Shown: positions 45,850 to 54,476 of the stretch, one piece after another
Layout: every line of letters begins with the position of its first letter
Numbering within the stretch: position 1 is the stretch's first letter
From: Paludibacteraceae bacterium
Lineage (GTDB): Bacteria; Bacteroidota; Bacteroidia; Bacteroidales; Paludibacteraceae
NCBI GenBank assembly: GCA_017471175.1
Contig: JAFUVS010000010.1
Location: 22,747-86,746 of the forward strand
Direction: 5' to 3'
DNA: 64,000 bases
Program-made: the position numbers and the translations under genes
The notes under the pieces: generated by a model
Seen by the model: the letters and a program-made list of their open reading frames with translations, nothing else
What the model was told of the DNA's origin: nothing
Database searches by the model: none

Positions 45850-47310
45850 ATGACGAAAGAGATAAAAATGTCTGTACCCGAGAGGCGAAAGACCGTAAAT
45901 GTACGCGTAGGAGAGGTGATGATCGGGAGCGATTATCCTATTCGTATTCAGACGATGGCGAATGTATCGAGCAATGATATAGAGGCTGCTGTGGGGCAAG
46001 CCATGCGCTGTGCAGTTGAGGGTGCCGAATTATTCCGCTTTACGACACAAGGTGAGCGCGAGGTGTCGAATGTAGGACAGATACGCGAGCGGCTACGCTG
46101 TTTAGGCTGCAAGATGCCCTTGGTGGCGGATGTACATTTTCGGTCGGATGTAGCCGACAAAGCCGCAACGGTTGTGGAGAAAGTGCGCATCAATCCGGGC
46201 AACTATATCGACCCTGCAAGAAAATTCGTTCATTTGGACTATACAGAAGATACTTATCGGGCTGAATTAGAGCGGCTACGAAATCGCTTTGAGCAACTAC
46301 TGACTATCTGCCGCACGCACCATACGGCTTTGCGTTTGGGCGTTAATCACGGCAGTTTGAGCGACCGCATTATGTCCCGCTACGGCGATACGGCCGAAGG
46401 GATGGTGGAGAGTTGTATGGAGTTCTTGCGGGTTGCCAAAGAGCAAGATTTTAGGGACATAGTGCTTTCGGTGAAATCGAGCAACACGCGCGTGATGGTA
46501 GAAACGGTTCGGAAATTGGTTCGTCAAATGGACAAAGAGGAGATGGCTTTTCCTATTCACTTGGGCGTAACAGAGGCCGGTGAAGGTGAAGACGGGCGTA
46601 TCCGATCAGCCGTAGGTATCGGTGCGCTGTTGGCAGAAGGGATAGGCGATACGGTGCGCGTTAGTTTGAGCGAAGAGCCGGAAAAAGAACTGCCTGTGGC
46701 AAAGGCATTGGTGGATTACTTCTACGCGAAAGACAGTATCCGCTACAAGGGCGATGTACAACTGATTTGCGAAAACAGTCAGTCTTCATCGGAAACGGTA
46801 GTGTACACCTCTAATGAAAGCGATTGGGAGATGTTCGTTCTACACGCCGCTGCGGAATGTGGCAGGCTGTTATGGGAAACTGATTGTCCGAAAGAAAGCG
46901 AGAAGGACTTGAGCAAGTTATTACGACTCAACAACGTCCATTTCTGCGAAGAAAGACTACAGCAATTGGAGAAAGACATCCTGCAAGCAGCGGGCGTAAT
47001 TCGCTACAAGACGGAGTTTGTATCTTGTCCGGGCTGTGGAAGGACGCTGTTTGACCTTCAGCGAACGGTGGGCGAAATCAAACAGGCATTTCATGATGCA
47101 TCCTTCTCGTCGTCCCCACTCAAGATAGCTGTAATGGGCTGCATTGTGAACGGTCCGGGCGAAATGGCGGATGCCGATTACGGATATGTCGGTGCTGGGC
47201 GTGGAAAAGTAAGTTTGTACAGAGGGAAAGAGTGCATAGAGCAAAATATCCCTGCCGAAGATGCCGTCAAACGGCTTCTCAAAATCTGCCAAAATGGCAG
47301 GAATAACTGA
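45850..47310 (+). CDS. ispG: (E)-4-hydroxy-3-methylbut-2-enyl-diphosphate synthase
   Basis: 486 aa from the ATG at 45850 (MTKEIKMSVPERRKTVNV). IspG converts MEcPP to HMBPP in the MEP isoprenoid pathway with a [4Fe-4S] cluster. The TIM barrel begins VMIGSDYPIRIQTMANVSSND. The C-terminal cluster domain has CPGCGRTLFDLQ and MGCIVNGPGEMADADYGYVG with the Cys, Cys, Cys, Glu ligand set. An extra domain sits between barrel and cluster domain, as in the long-form enzymes of Bacteroidota, Chlamydiae and plants, but it seems shorter than usual. The 3' end carries the palindrome used upstream of grpE. Confidence 0.94.
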   Translation: MTKEIKMSVPERRKTVNVRVGEVMIGSDYPIRIQTMANVSSNDIEAAVGQAMRCAVEGAELFRFTTQGEREVSNVGQIRERLRCLGCKMPLVADVHFRSDVADKAATVVEKVRINPGNYIDPARKFVHLDYTEDTYRAELERLRNRFEQLLTICRTHHTALRLGVNHGSLSDRIMSRYGDTAEGMVESCMEFLRVAKEQDFRDIVLSVKSSNTRVMVETVRKLVRQMDKEEMAFPIHLGVTEAGEGEDGRIRSAVGIGALLAEGIGDTVRVSLSEEPEKELPVAKALVDYFYAKDSIRYKGDVQLICENSQSSSETVVYTSNESDWEMFVLHAAAECGRLLWETDCPKESEKDLSKLLRLNNVHFCEERLQQLEKDILQAAGVIRYKTEFVSCPGCGRTLFDLQRTVGEIKQAFHDASFSSSPLKIAVMGCIVNGPGEMADADYGYVGAGRGKVSLYRGKECIEQNIPAEDAVKRLLKICQNGRNN

Positions 47311-47327
47311 TTTGGCACAAAACGTGC
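47286..47327 (+). promoter_or_regulatory. sigma-54-like promoter and TGGCA palindrome upstream of grpE-dnaJ
   Basis: CTGCCAAAATGGCAG (47286-47300, inside the ispG 3' end) is a dyad of CTGCCA and TGGCAG. It shares CAAAATGGCA with two of the hsp20 upstream repeats. Then TTTGGCACAAAACGTGCAA at 47311-47329 fits TGGCAC-N5-(T)TGC with a single mismatch in the -12 element (GTGC for TTGC). Confidence 0.6.
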
Positions 47328-47369
47328 AAATTATAAATAAAGTAACGAAAACTATAAAACACTATAAAA

Positions 47370-48017
47370 ATGAGTAAGCATAATAAACACGAGCACGAAG
47401 AAGAGAACGTGCAAACAAATATGCCGGAGAAAGACGTGAAAAGTTGCGGATGCGGATGCAAGGTTGATGAACAGCCATGCGAGTGCGGTTGTCAAAATGA
47501 AGAACAGTGTGAGTGCGGTTGCAAAGAAGGACAACAATGCGAATGCAGCGAGAAGGTGAAGGAGTTGACGGAAAAAGTAGAAGCCTTGGAAGATACTAAA
47601 CTTCGCTTGATGGCAGAGTTTGAGAACTTCCGCCGCAGGACGCAAAAAGAGAAAATTGAATTGATGGAATCGGCGGGCGAGCGAATTTTCGTAGATATGT
47701 TGCCTTTGATGGACGATTTCGAGCGTGCTATTGCTGCGATGAAAAATGCTAAAAATGAGCCAAGTGAAGCTAATCAAAACGATTCATTGGCAGAAGGTGT
47801 AGAGCTGATTTATCAAAAGTTCCTTGCTTTTCTTCAGCAACACGATGTAACAACCATAGAGACAGAGGACAAAGAGTTTTCAACGGATGAGCACGAGGCG
47901 ATAACGACCCTCGATATGGGGAAAGAGAAACAGGGAAAAATCATCGATTGCACGCAAAAAGGCTATAAGTTGGGCGATAAAGTGATACGCTATGCCAAGG
48001 TTGTCGTCGGTGCATAA
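47370..48017 (+). CDS. grpE: GrpE nucleotide exchange factor with Cys-rich N-terminal extension
   Basis: 215 aa. The canonical GrpE part spans about residues 60-215: a long coiled coil (KELTEKVEALEDTKLRLMAEFENFRRRTQKEK) followed by the C-terminal beta domain (EHEAITTLDMGKEKQGKII...GYKLGDKVIRYAKVVVG). It releases ADP from DnaK. Unusually, residues 26-59 hold eleven cysteines in clusters CGCGC, CECGC, CECGC and CEC at roughly 10-residue spacing, preceded by His4, His7 and His9. This resembles a metallothionein-type metal-binding tail and is not part of the normal fold. dnaJ follows; dnaK is not in the window. Confidence 0.93.
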   Translation: MSKHNKHEHEEENVQTNMPEKDVKSCGCGCKVDEQPCECGCQNEEQCECGCKEGQQCECSEKVKELTEKVEALEDTKLRLMAEFENFRRRTQKEKIELMESAGERIFVDMLPLMDDFERAIAAMKNAKNEPSEANQNDSLAEGVELIYQKFLAFLQQHDVTTIETEDKEFSTDEHEAITTLDMGKEKQGKIIDCTQKGYKLGDKVIRYAKVVVGA

Positions 48018-48060
48018 CAGACAGATACCCTAACATATAAAAGAGAAAGGAGACACGATT

Positions 48061-49233
48061 ATGGCAGAAAAAAGAGACTACTACGAGGTGTTAGGCGTTG
48101 ATAAGAACGCTTCACCGGATGATATAAAAAAGGCTTACCGCAAGAAAGCCATCCAGTATCACCCTGACAAGAACCCGGGCGATAAAGAGGCGGAAGAGAA
48201 ATTTAAGGAAGCAGCAGAAGCCTACGAAGTATTGAGTGACCCGCAGAAACGTCAGCGGTATGACCAATTCGGTTTTGCCGGAATGGGCGGACAAGGCGGT
48301 TTCTCATCCGGCGGATTCAGTATGCAAGATATTTTCTCTCGTTTCGGCGACCTGTTTGCGGATGCGGGATTTGAGTTTGATATGGGCAACGGCGGTCATT
48401 TCTCATCGTTCTTCGGCGGAAACCGAGGCGGTCGCCGAGTACAACGCGGAAGTGACCTGCGTGTCAAAGTCAAACTGACGTTAGAGGAGATTGCCACGGG
48501 CGTGGATAAGAAGATTAAAGTGCGCAAGTTAGTACCTTGTTCGCATTGCAACGGTTCGGGAAGTGCCGATGGAAAGGACGGCGAGACTTGTTCGACTTGC
48601 AAAGGTTCGGGGCGTGTGGTTCGCACCCAACGCGGCATCTTCGGTATGATGCAAGTACAGGAGGCGTGTCCGACGTGTCACGGTGAGGGCAAAGTGATAC
48701 GCAATAAATGTACATACTGCGGCGGCGAAGGCGTGGTACGGGATGAAGAGATTATCACCATTCATATCCCTGCGGGCGTAACGGGCGGAATGCAGATACC
48801 CGTTCAAGGCAAGGGCAATGCTGCTCCTCATGGCGGTGTGCCGGGTGACCTGCTCGTACTCGTAGAAGAGGAGGAACACAAAGACTTGCAGCGCGAGGGG
48901 AATGACCTTGTTTATAACTTGCTGCTTGATATGCCGACAGCGGTGTTAGGCGGACAAGTGAAGATACCGACTTTGCAAGGCGAAGTAAAAATCACCATCA
49001 CGCCGGGTACGCAGCCCGGAAAAGTATTGCGTATGCGCGGCAAAGGTCTGCCTATAATAGACGAGTATGCCCGCCAATACGGCACCGGCGACCTGCTGAT
49101 AAATGTAGGTGTATATATTCCGGAGAATCTGAATAAGAGCGAGAAAGAGTTGATTGAGAAGTTACAGAAGAGTCCGAATATTGTGCCGGGGAACGCTGAT
49201 AAAAAGAATTTCTTTAAGAACATCTTCGGATAA
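48061..49233 (+). CDS. dnaJ: chaperone DnaJ
   Basis: 390 aa. It is a class A J-protein that stimulates DnaK ATPase. The J-domain is at residues 1-70 with HPD in YHPDKNPG, followed by a Gly/Phe-rich linker ([15 protein letters not shown]). The zinc domain has four CxxCxGxG-type repeats ([32 protein letters not shown]). Two substrate-binding beta domains and the dimerisation end follow. It starts 43 bp after grpE with a clear GAAAGGAG ribosome site. Confidence 0.97.
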   Translation: MAEKRDYYEVLGVDKNASPDDIKKAYRKKAIQYHPDKNPGDKEAEEKFKEAAEAYEVLSDPQKRQRYDQFGFAGMGGQGGFSSGGFSMQDIFSRFGDLFADAGFEFDMGNGGHFSSFFGGNRGGRRVQRGSDLRVKVKLTLEEIATGVDKKIKVRKLVPCSHCNGSGSADGKDGETCSTCKGSGRVVRTQRGIFGMMQVQEACPTCHGEGKVIRNKCTYCGGEGVVRDEEIITIHIPAGVTGGMQIPVQGKGNAAPHGGVPGDLLVLVEEEEHKDLQREGNDLVYNLLLDMPTAVLGGQVKIPTLQGEVKITITPGTQPGKVLRMRGKGLPIIDEYARQYGTGDLLINVGVYIPENLNKSEKELIEKLQKSPNIVPGNADKKNFFKNIFG

Positions 49234-50187
49234 GTGGCAATTTTTCAACATTATATATACTGTCAGAGCAAAGTGCTATTGAGCATTTTGGTGTTCTTGA
49301 CAGGTGTTTTGACAGTACGTGGTGAGGTTCCTATAGAGGAGCCTAAGTTAGGGGGAAATCCTACGGGGATTGCTCCCTTGTATTTTGGTCCAAACGCGTT
49401 GCCTGTGCCGGATATGTCGGACGGCAGGGCATCGGGTACGCTTCGCTTGGAAGTGGCAGGAGATGGCTACTGGGGCAAGGAGGGCGACAAGACCGCCGAT
49501 GTGTTTGCGCGTTTGCAGATACCGCTCTTCACAGACAGGGTCAATCTGAACGTTTGGATGCCGGTTATGGAATGGTATCAAATGAGCTTGGAGCGACAGA
49601 AAACCTGCCGTCTGCAAGACACGGTGGCTATAGCCGGTCATGGTGCGGGCGATGTGTATATATCGACTGACATTCAGGTGCTTCGTGCTCGCAAATATAG
49701 CCCAGATATAGCCCTTCGCGTAGGGGTCAAGACGGCAAGCGGTGGTCAGTTCGGACTGGCACGTCATTTCGATGATCCCGGGTACTGGTTTGACGCGGCT
49801 ATCGGCAAATCATTCTTTTTAGGGCAGTCTTCTATGCAGGAAGATAAGCCGTGGGAACTGCGCTTGGCTGTGTCGGGCGGATTCCTATGCTGGCAAACAA
49901 ATAGTGCGCGGCAGAACGATGCCGTGATGTATGGCGTGCAACTTTTTGTTAAACGTTGCTTAACCGCCGATGCCGCTCTGTCGCTTAGAACGACCTACGG
50001 CGGCTATATCGGCTGGGAAGATCACGGCGACCGACCGATGACGCTCAAGACCGAACTGACAGGTCATATACGCGGCTTTGAGCCGTTTGTCCGCTACCAA
50101 TGGGGCATACGGGATTATCCGTTTCACCAACTGCGCATAGGGTTAGCCTACCATTTTGACATTCTGCACATACATTCCGAAAAATGA
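49234..50187 (+). CDS. outer-membrane beta-barrel protein of unknown function
   Basis: 317 aa if translation begins at the GTG abutting the dnaJ stop; later GTG or TTG codons would also leave a usable signal peptide (KVLLSILVFLTGVLTVRG). The body alternates amphipathic strands (TLRLEVAGDGYWG, LNVWMPVMEWYQM, SPDIALRVGVKTASGG, HQLRIGLAYHF), typical of a medium-sized barrel. I do not recognise a named family. Its TGA overlaps the next ATG, so it forms a pair with the receptor-like gene. Confidence 0.7.
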   Translation: MAIFQHYIYCQSKVLLSILVFLTGVLTVRGEVPIEEPKLGGNPTGIAPLYFGPNALPVPDMSDGRASGTLRLEVAGDGYWGKEGDKTADVFARLQIPLFTDRVNLNVWMPVMEWYQMSLERQKTCRLQDTVAIAGHGAGDVYISTDIQVLRARKYSPDIALRVGVKTASGGQFGLARHFDDPGYWFDAAIGKSFFLGQSSMQEDKPWELRLAVSGGFLCWQTNSARQNDAVMYGVQLFVKRCLTADAALSLRTTYGGYIGWEDHGDRPMTLKTELTGHIRGFEPFVRYQWGIRDYPFHQLRIGLAYHFDILHIHSEK

Positions 50188-52595
50188 AGAAAGTTTTGCT
50201 TTTCCTGTTTTATTTTTCCGCTTTGTCAGTTATGGCGGATACTATTCCGTGGCGTGCTTCGGGCGATTCGGTGGATGCCACTTTTTTCAGGGATTGGTAT
50301 CATCGTAGTGATTTGATTTACTATTTGGAAGCCTATAATGACCATACGATTGTTCAGACGACTTCCTATGGTCAGTGGTGGTTGCCCGAAAGGCTTACAA
50401 TAGGAATAGAAGGACTGCCTTTTACTGCCAATCGGTACTATATAGACGGTATGCGAACGGACAACCTTTTTGAATCGGGTAGTTCGCTCTATATGCCTGA
50501 TATGCAGCACTATGACCTTCGGATGAACACCACGACCGGGCAAATCTTCTTCTCTTCAGCCGCTTCCAATCCTACAGCCAACTATGTACAGGCGACCTAC
50601 AACTTCGGTCAGTTGGGCAACGGCGAGCCGATGGCGGGCACGGCAGCTATCTTCAATATCACCCATCGCAGTCCGATGGAGAGTGCCGACACCTACAAAC
50701 ACATTTCCGCCCGCCGTCATTTGCGAGGAGCAGGGCAAGTGGAGGCTGCCTATTCGTTCCGTGACAAGCAAGGCAACACATACCCGCAACATATCTATGC
50801 TTCTTACGGTCAGCGACTATTGACCCGCGAAGATGTGTCGGGACTGATTACAGACAACCCTTTCTATCGCGCTGATTACTATAAGGTACAAGCCGATGGC
50901 ACGTTTCCCGTTCATGATGTGCGCTTGGGGTATCGTCTCAATTTTTCAGGACGCGAGGACGGCGGCAGCGAATACCTATACAACTTCGATGAAGTCTATG
51001 ACCACAAGAACTATTCAAGTATGCTCTACTACAAGAGTCGGTATCTGACTACCGGTCTGAACTGGTCCACCGATGTGGTGCATCATGCCAATCGCGCTTT
51101 CAGCAAAAACATCCTTGACCAAGACGGCGAGAGTTTCTTCCCGTTTGTGCCGGACGGAAAGACACATAACTTGAGTTGGGCGGTTAATTACAAGCAGCCT
51201 GTACTGCCGTGGCTCAATGTGCATATAGACGCTTATAATTCGTTGGTACACTTTTCGCCCGAAGCGGAGGCTTTTTCCAATACCATCTATTTTCAGCGGC
51301 CTATTGACTATGCTGCCAACAACGGCTTTGTTCCTGCGGCGGTGAATCTGTACCGCTACCAATGGCAGTCGCAGGCTTTCACCGGCGGGCTGTTGGAGAA
51401 CACCATTGGTTTAGATGCCCACTATGCTTTTGGCGAAAAAGCAGATTTGTCGGCTCACTTGGATCTTACAGTAGACGGGATGTTGATTCGTAACAAACAT
51501 AAGGTCAGTGCCAACTGGCAGGCGGGGGTGGAGTTTGATATACATCCGTGCAAATGGTTTGATATGTCGGTGCGCCTTAGTCACGAGCGGTTGCCCTATA
51601 CGATGGATTATCTTCGTTTTTTCTCGGACGATTACCTCAACGGGACGATAGAGCAGATAGACAATACTGCATCGGTGATGACCACAGGCGGCAAATACCA
51701 CCACTATCAGAAAGGCTTGCAGCAGACCTCGTTTGCACAGTTGGACTTGCCGCTGCATTTCCGTTTCGGCAGACACGAGATTGTGCTGCAACAGAGTTAC
51801 CGCCGCTATTTCAATGTATGGTTCACGCGCTACCGGGACGGTGCGGATGCCAATGGAACTTTTGTTGAGCAAGACGGTATCAACGTTTTTTATCCTTCGT
51901 GGAGCGAAAAACAATACGAGGTGGGTTATACAGACGGCTTCGGTAAGAATTGGCTTATGAACGCACCGTACTATTTCTCGCAACTGACCCGCTACTCGTA
52001 CTATGGCGAAAAAGTACTGTTCAGCCTCTCGTGGCAGTCGATGCAGGCTGGCGGTTACAGCGCGTTGGGAAACGGACCGACCAGCAACACGGTAGGCGTT
52101 TTGAGTGAAACGACCGCCAATCCCAATACGCAGAACGTGGTGCTTAATAAGAAGGGACAGTACCGCGCCATCGGCAGACAGGATTTGGACAAAGGCTATG
52201 TGTGCCGAATCTATTTGGGGTATAATATATGTCAATGGGTGCAGACGGGCATCACGCTCAAATGGACGGACGGCAAGCCCTTCACCGACTGGCAGTACTA
52301 TGAGAAGGACGGACAAGTGGCAGTGCTGCCTCTTGACTCGCGCGGCACGAATCCAACGGACGGACATTTCGGCAAACGCCACTGCGCCAAGTACAATATT
52401 GACTGGCATATACAGGGGCAGTGGATGGCAGGCACAGTGCCTATGAAGTTGAATGTGGAGTGCTACAACCTGTGGGACTTCTGCCACGACTTGGCTGAAA
52501 TGGGTTTTGTACAAGACATCCCCTACGCCAAGCGCGCAACGATGATAATGGATATTCCCGTGGGGTTATTGACTACATTAACAATTGGATTATAA
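50184..52595 (+). CDS. large outer-membrane barrel, TonB-receptor-like
   Basis: 803 aa with a signal peptide (KKVLLFLFYFSALSVMA). The first 150 residues after the signal look like a reduced plug (GIEGLPFTANRYYIDGMRTDNLF, then LYMPDMQHYDLRMNTTTGQIFFSS), and the rest forms about twenty strands ending VGLLTTLTIGL. No carboxypeptidase-like extension or clear TonB box is seen, so active transport is uncertain. It overlaps the preceding barrel gene by ATGA and is followed after 6 bp by the LTA-synthase-like gene, suggesting one envelope-related operon. Confidence 0.7.
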   Translation: MKKVLLFLFYFSALSVMADTIPWRASGDSVDATFFRDWYHRSDLIYYLEAYNDHTIVQTTSYGQWWLPERLTIGIEGLPFTANRYYIDGMRTDNLFESGSSLYMPDMQHYDLRMNTTTGQIFFSSAASNPTANYVQATYNFGQLGNGEPMAGTAAIFNITHRSPMESADTYKHISARRHLRGAGQVEAAYSFRDKQGNTYPQHIYASYGQRLLTREDVSGLITDNPFYRADYYKVQADGTFPVHDVRLGYRLNFSGREDGGSEYLYNFDEVYDHKNYSSMLYYKSRYLTTGLNWSTDVVHHANRAFSKNILDQDGESFFPFVPDGKTHNLSWAVNYKQPVLPWLNVHIDAYNSLVHFSPEAEAFSNTIYFQRPIDYAANNGFVPAAVNLYRYQWQSQAFTGGLLENTIGLDAHYAFGEKADLSAHLDLTVDGMLIRNKHKVSANWQAGVEFDIHPCKWFDMSVRLSHERLPYTMDYLRFFSDDYLNGTIEQIDNTASVMTTGGKYHHYQKGLQQTSFAQLDLPLHFRFGRHEIVLQQSYRRYFNVWFTRYRDGADANGTFVEQDGINVFYPSWSEKQYEVGYTDGFGKNWLMNAPYYFSQLTRYSYYGEKVLFSLSWQSMQAGGYSALGNGPTSNTVGVLSETTANPNTQNVVLNKKGQYRAIGRQDLDKGYVCRIYLGYNICQWVQTGITLKWTDGKPFTDWQYYEKDGQVAVLPLDSRGTNPTDGHFGKRHCAKYNIDWHIQGQWMAGTVPMKLNVECYNLWDFCHDLAEMGFVQDIPYAKRATMIMDIPVGLLTTLTIGL

Positions 52596-52601
52596 CGGAA
52601 T

Positions 52602-54476
52602 ATGTCAGGAGAGAGAATCATACTATTTATACGCTACTATCTGTATTGGCTGCTTTTCTTTGTGGTGCAGAAACCAATTTTTATGTTATGGCAGCACCGT
52701 CTGATGGGCGACATCACGTTGGGCGACTATTTTCGCGTCATAGTTCACGCTTTCCCGTTGGATTTGAGTGTAGCGAGTTATGTGATGCTCGTTATGGGGC
52801 TGATACTGATTGCCGGTTGCTGGATACCGCAGCGTGCCATACGTATTGCAACGGACGCGTTGACTGCTATCGTGCTGGTTGTCGGATTGTTCGTTATGAT
52901 AGGCGATAACGGTTGCTTCCCTTCGTGGGGGTATCATTGGGATAAGACGGTGTTTGTTTTTCTCGCTACACCTAAAGACGCTATGGCAAGTGCGCCGTGG
53001 TGGATGTGGCTGCTGGGGGCATTGGCTTTTGCGTTGCTCTTTGCCGGATGGTGGTGGCTCTACCGGCGGTACGTATTCCCAAAAGACGGCACGAAGGCAA
53101 CGTATGAACATAAATCAATACGCAGTCGTGTGATTGGGACGCTATGCTATTCGGTGCTGACGGGGCTGCTCATCTTGCCCATTCGCGGGAGCGTAACGGT
53201 CAGCACAATGAACACGGGGCGGGTCTATTTCTCCGATAACCAAATGCTTAACATCGCTGCCATCAATCCTGTCTTCAATATCGTGGAGTCGTTAGGCGAG
53301 AATACATTTGATGTGCAGAAATATACGTATATGTCCTCTGAAGAGGCTGAAGAAAGGGTGAACGCATTGCTGCGCTCGCGTGAGACGGATGCAGATTCTC
53401 TTTCATTACATACGCCGTCAAAACGCATTTTGCGCACCCAACGCCCCCATATCGTGCTGTTCATCTTGGAGAGTTTCTCGCTCAATGCGTGGGAGGCGAT
53501 GCCCTGCTTGCAGGCGTTGAGCAAGGAGGGTATATGGTTCAGCCACACCTATGCTGGCAGTTACCGCACGGACCGGGGCGTGGTGGAGGTGATGAGTGCT
53601 TTCCCCGGACAACCTACCAGTTCGCTGATGACCGTACCGTATAAGTCAGAGCGGTTGCCTAATATCGGCAAGACACTTAAGGCTGCGGGCTATGACTTGC
53701 ACTTCTATTACGGTGGCGATGAGGACTTTACCAATATGCGTTCCTACCTCATATCGGGCGGTTTTGACCGGCGCGTAAGCGACCGCGACTTCCCGATGAG
53801 CGACCGCCTTAGCAAATGGGGCGTACCCGACCATATTCTCTTGTCCTTTGCGCAAAGAGAGATAGCCGAACGCTATGAGCAAGATACCCTATCGCACTTG
53901 GATGTCATTCTCACACTCAGCAGCCACGAACCGTTTGAAGTGCCTATGCAGCGGTGGGAACATCCGTACCTCAACTCGATTTGCTATACAGACAGTTGCC
54001 TCGGGTCGTTTGTCGATTCGATGCGTCTATCAAGCGAATGGGATAATACGCTGATTATGTTCGTAGCCGACCACGGTTTTCCGTACCCCAATGGTTTGCC
54101 CATCCATGTGCCGGAGCGTTTTCGTATCTTGTCTCTATGGGCAGGAGGCGCGGTAACTGCTCCGCAAGAAGTAACGACGCTCTGCTCGCAAGCGGATATT
54201 GTGCCGACCTTGCTCAAGCAAATGGACTTACAGACAGAGGATTATGTTTTTGCCAAAAACATATTCGATGCGACACACACGCCGTTTGCTTTCTTTGCCT
54301 TTAACGACGGCTTCGGACTCCTGACCGAACAGGATACGGTAGTCATTGATGCCAAGGCGGATAAGGTATTGGTATCGGGAACATCAGCAGAGGATGCTTT
54401 GGCGGCAAACGAAGAAACCTTTCGTACTGCTAAAGCGCTTATACAACGAATAATGGAAACGATTGACAAACTATGA
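52602..54476 (+). CDS. LTA synthase family phosphotransferase/sulfatase (copy 1)
   Basis: 624 aa. Five membrane helices lie in the first 200 residues. A periplasmic alkaline-phosphatase-fold domain follows with HIVLFILESFSLNAWEA (first metal ligand), the nucleophile Thr in SYRTDRGVVEVMS, and MFVADHGFPYPNG near the C-terminus. In Gram-negative bacteria such proteins move phosphoglycerol or related groups from phospholipids to glycans or glycolipids; true lipoteichoic acid is not expected. It overlaps its paralogue by ATGA. Confidence 0.87.
   Translation: MSGERIILFIRYYLYWLLFFVVQKPIFMLWQHRLMGDITLGDYFRVIVHAFPLDLSVASYVMLVMGLILIAGCWIPQRAIRIATDALTAIVLVVGLFVMIGDNGCFPSWGYHWDKTVFVFLATPKDAMASAPWWMWLLGALAFALLFAGWWWLYRRYVFPKDGTKATYEHKSIRSRVIGTLCYSVLTGLLILPIRGSVTVSTMNTGRVYFSDNQMLNIAAINPVFNIVESLGENTFDVQKYTYMSSEEAEERVNALLRSRETDADSLSLHTPSKRILRTQRPHIVLFILESFSLNAWEAMPCLQALSKEGIWFSHTYAGSYRTDRGVVEVMSAFPGQPTSSLMTVPYKSERLPNIGKTLKAAGYDLHFYYGGDEDFTNMRSYLISGGFDRRVSDRDFPMSDRLSKWGVPDHILLSFAQREIAERYEQDTLSHLDVILTLSSHEPFEVPMQRWEHPYLNSICYTDSCLGSFVDSMRLSSEWDNTLIMFVADHGFPYPNGLPIHVPERFRILSLWAGGAVTAPQEVTTLCSQADIVPTLLKQMDLQTEDYVFAKNIFDATHTPFAFFAFNDGFGLLTEQDTVVIDAKADKVLVSGTSAEDALAANEETFRTAKALIQRIMETIDKL

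Noticed and set aside
51411-52514. 367-codon minus-strand frame inside the receptor-like gene
   Set aside because: Antisense shadow; the + strand barrel gene with signal peptide and coupled neighbours explains the region.
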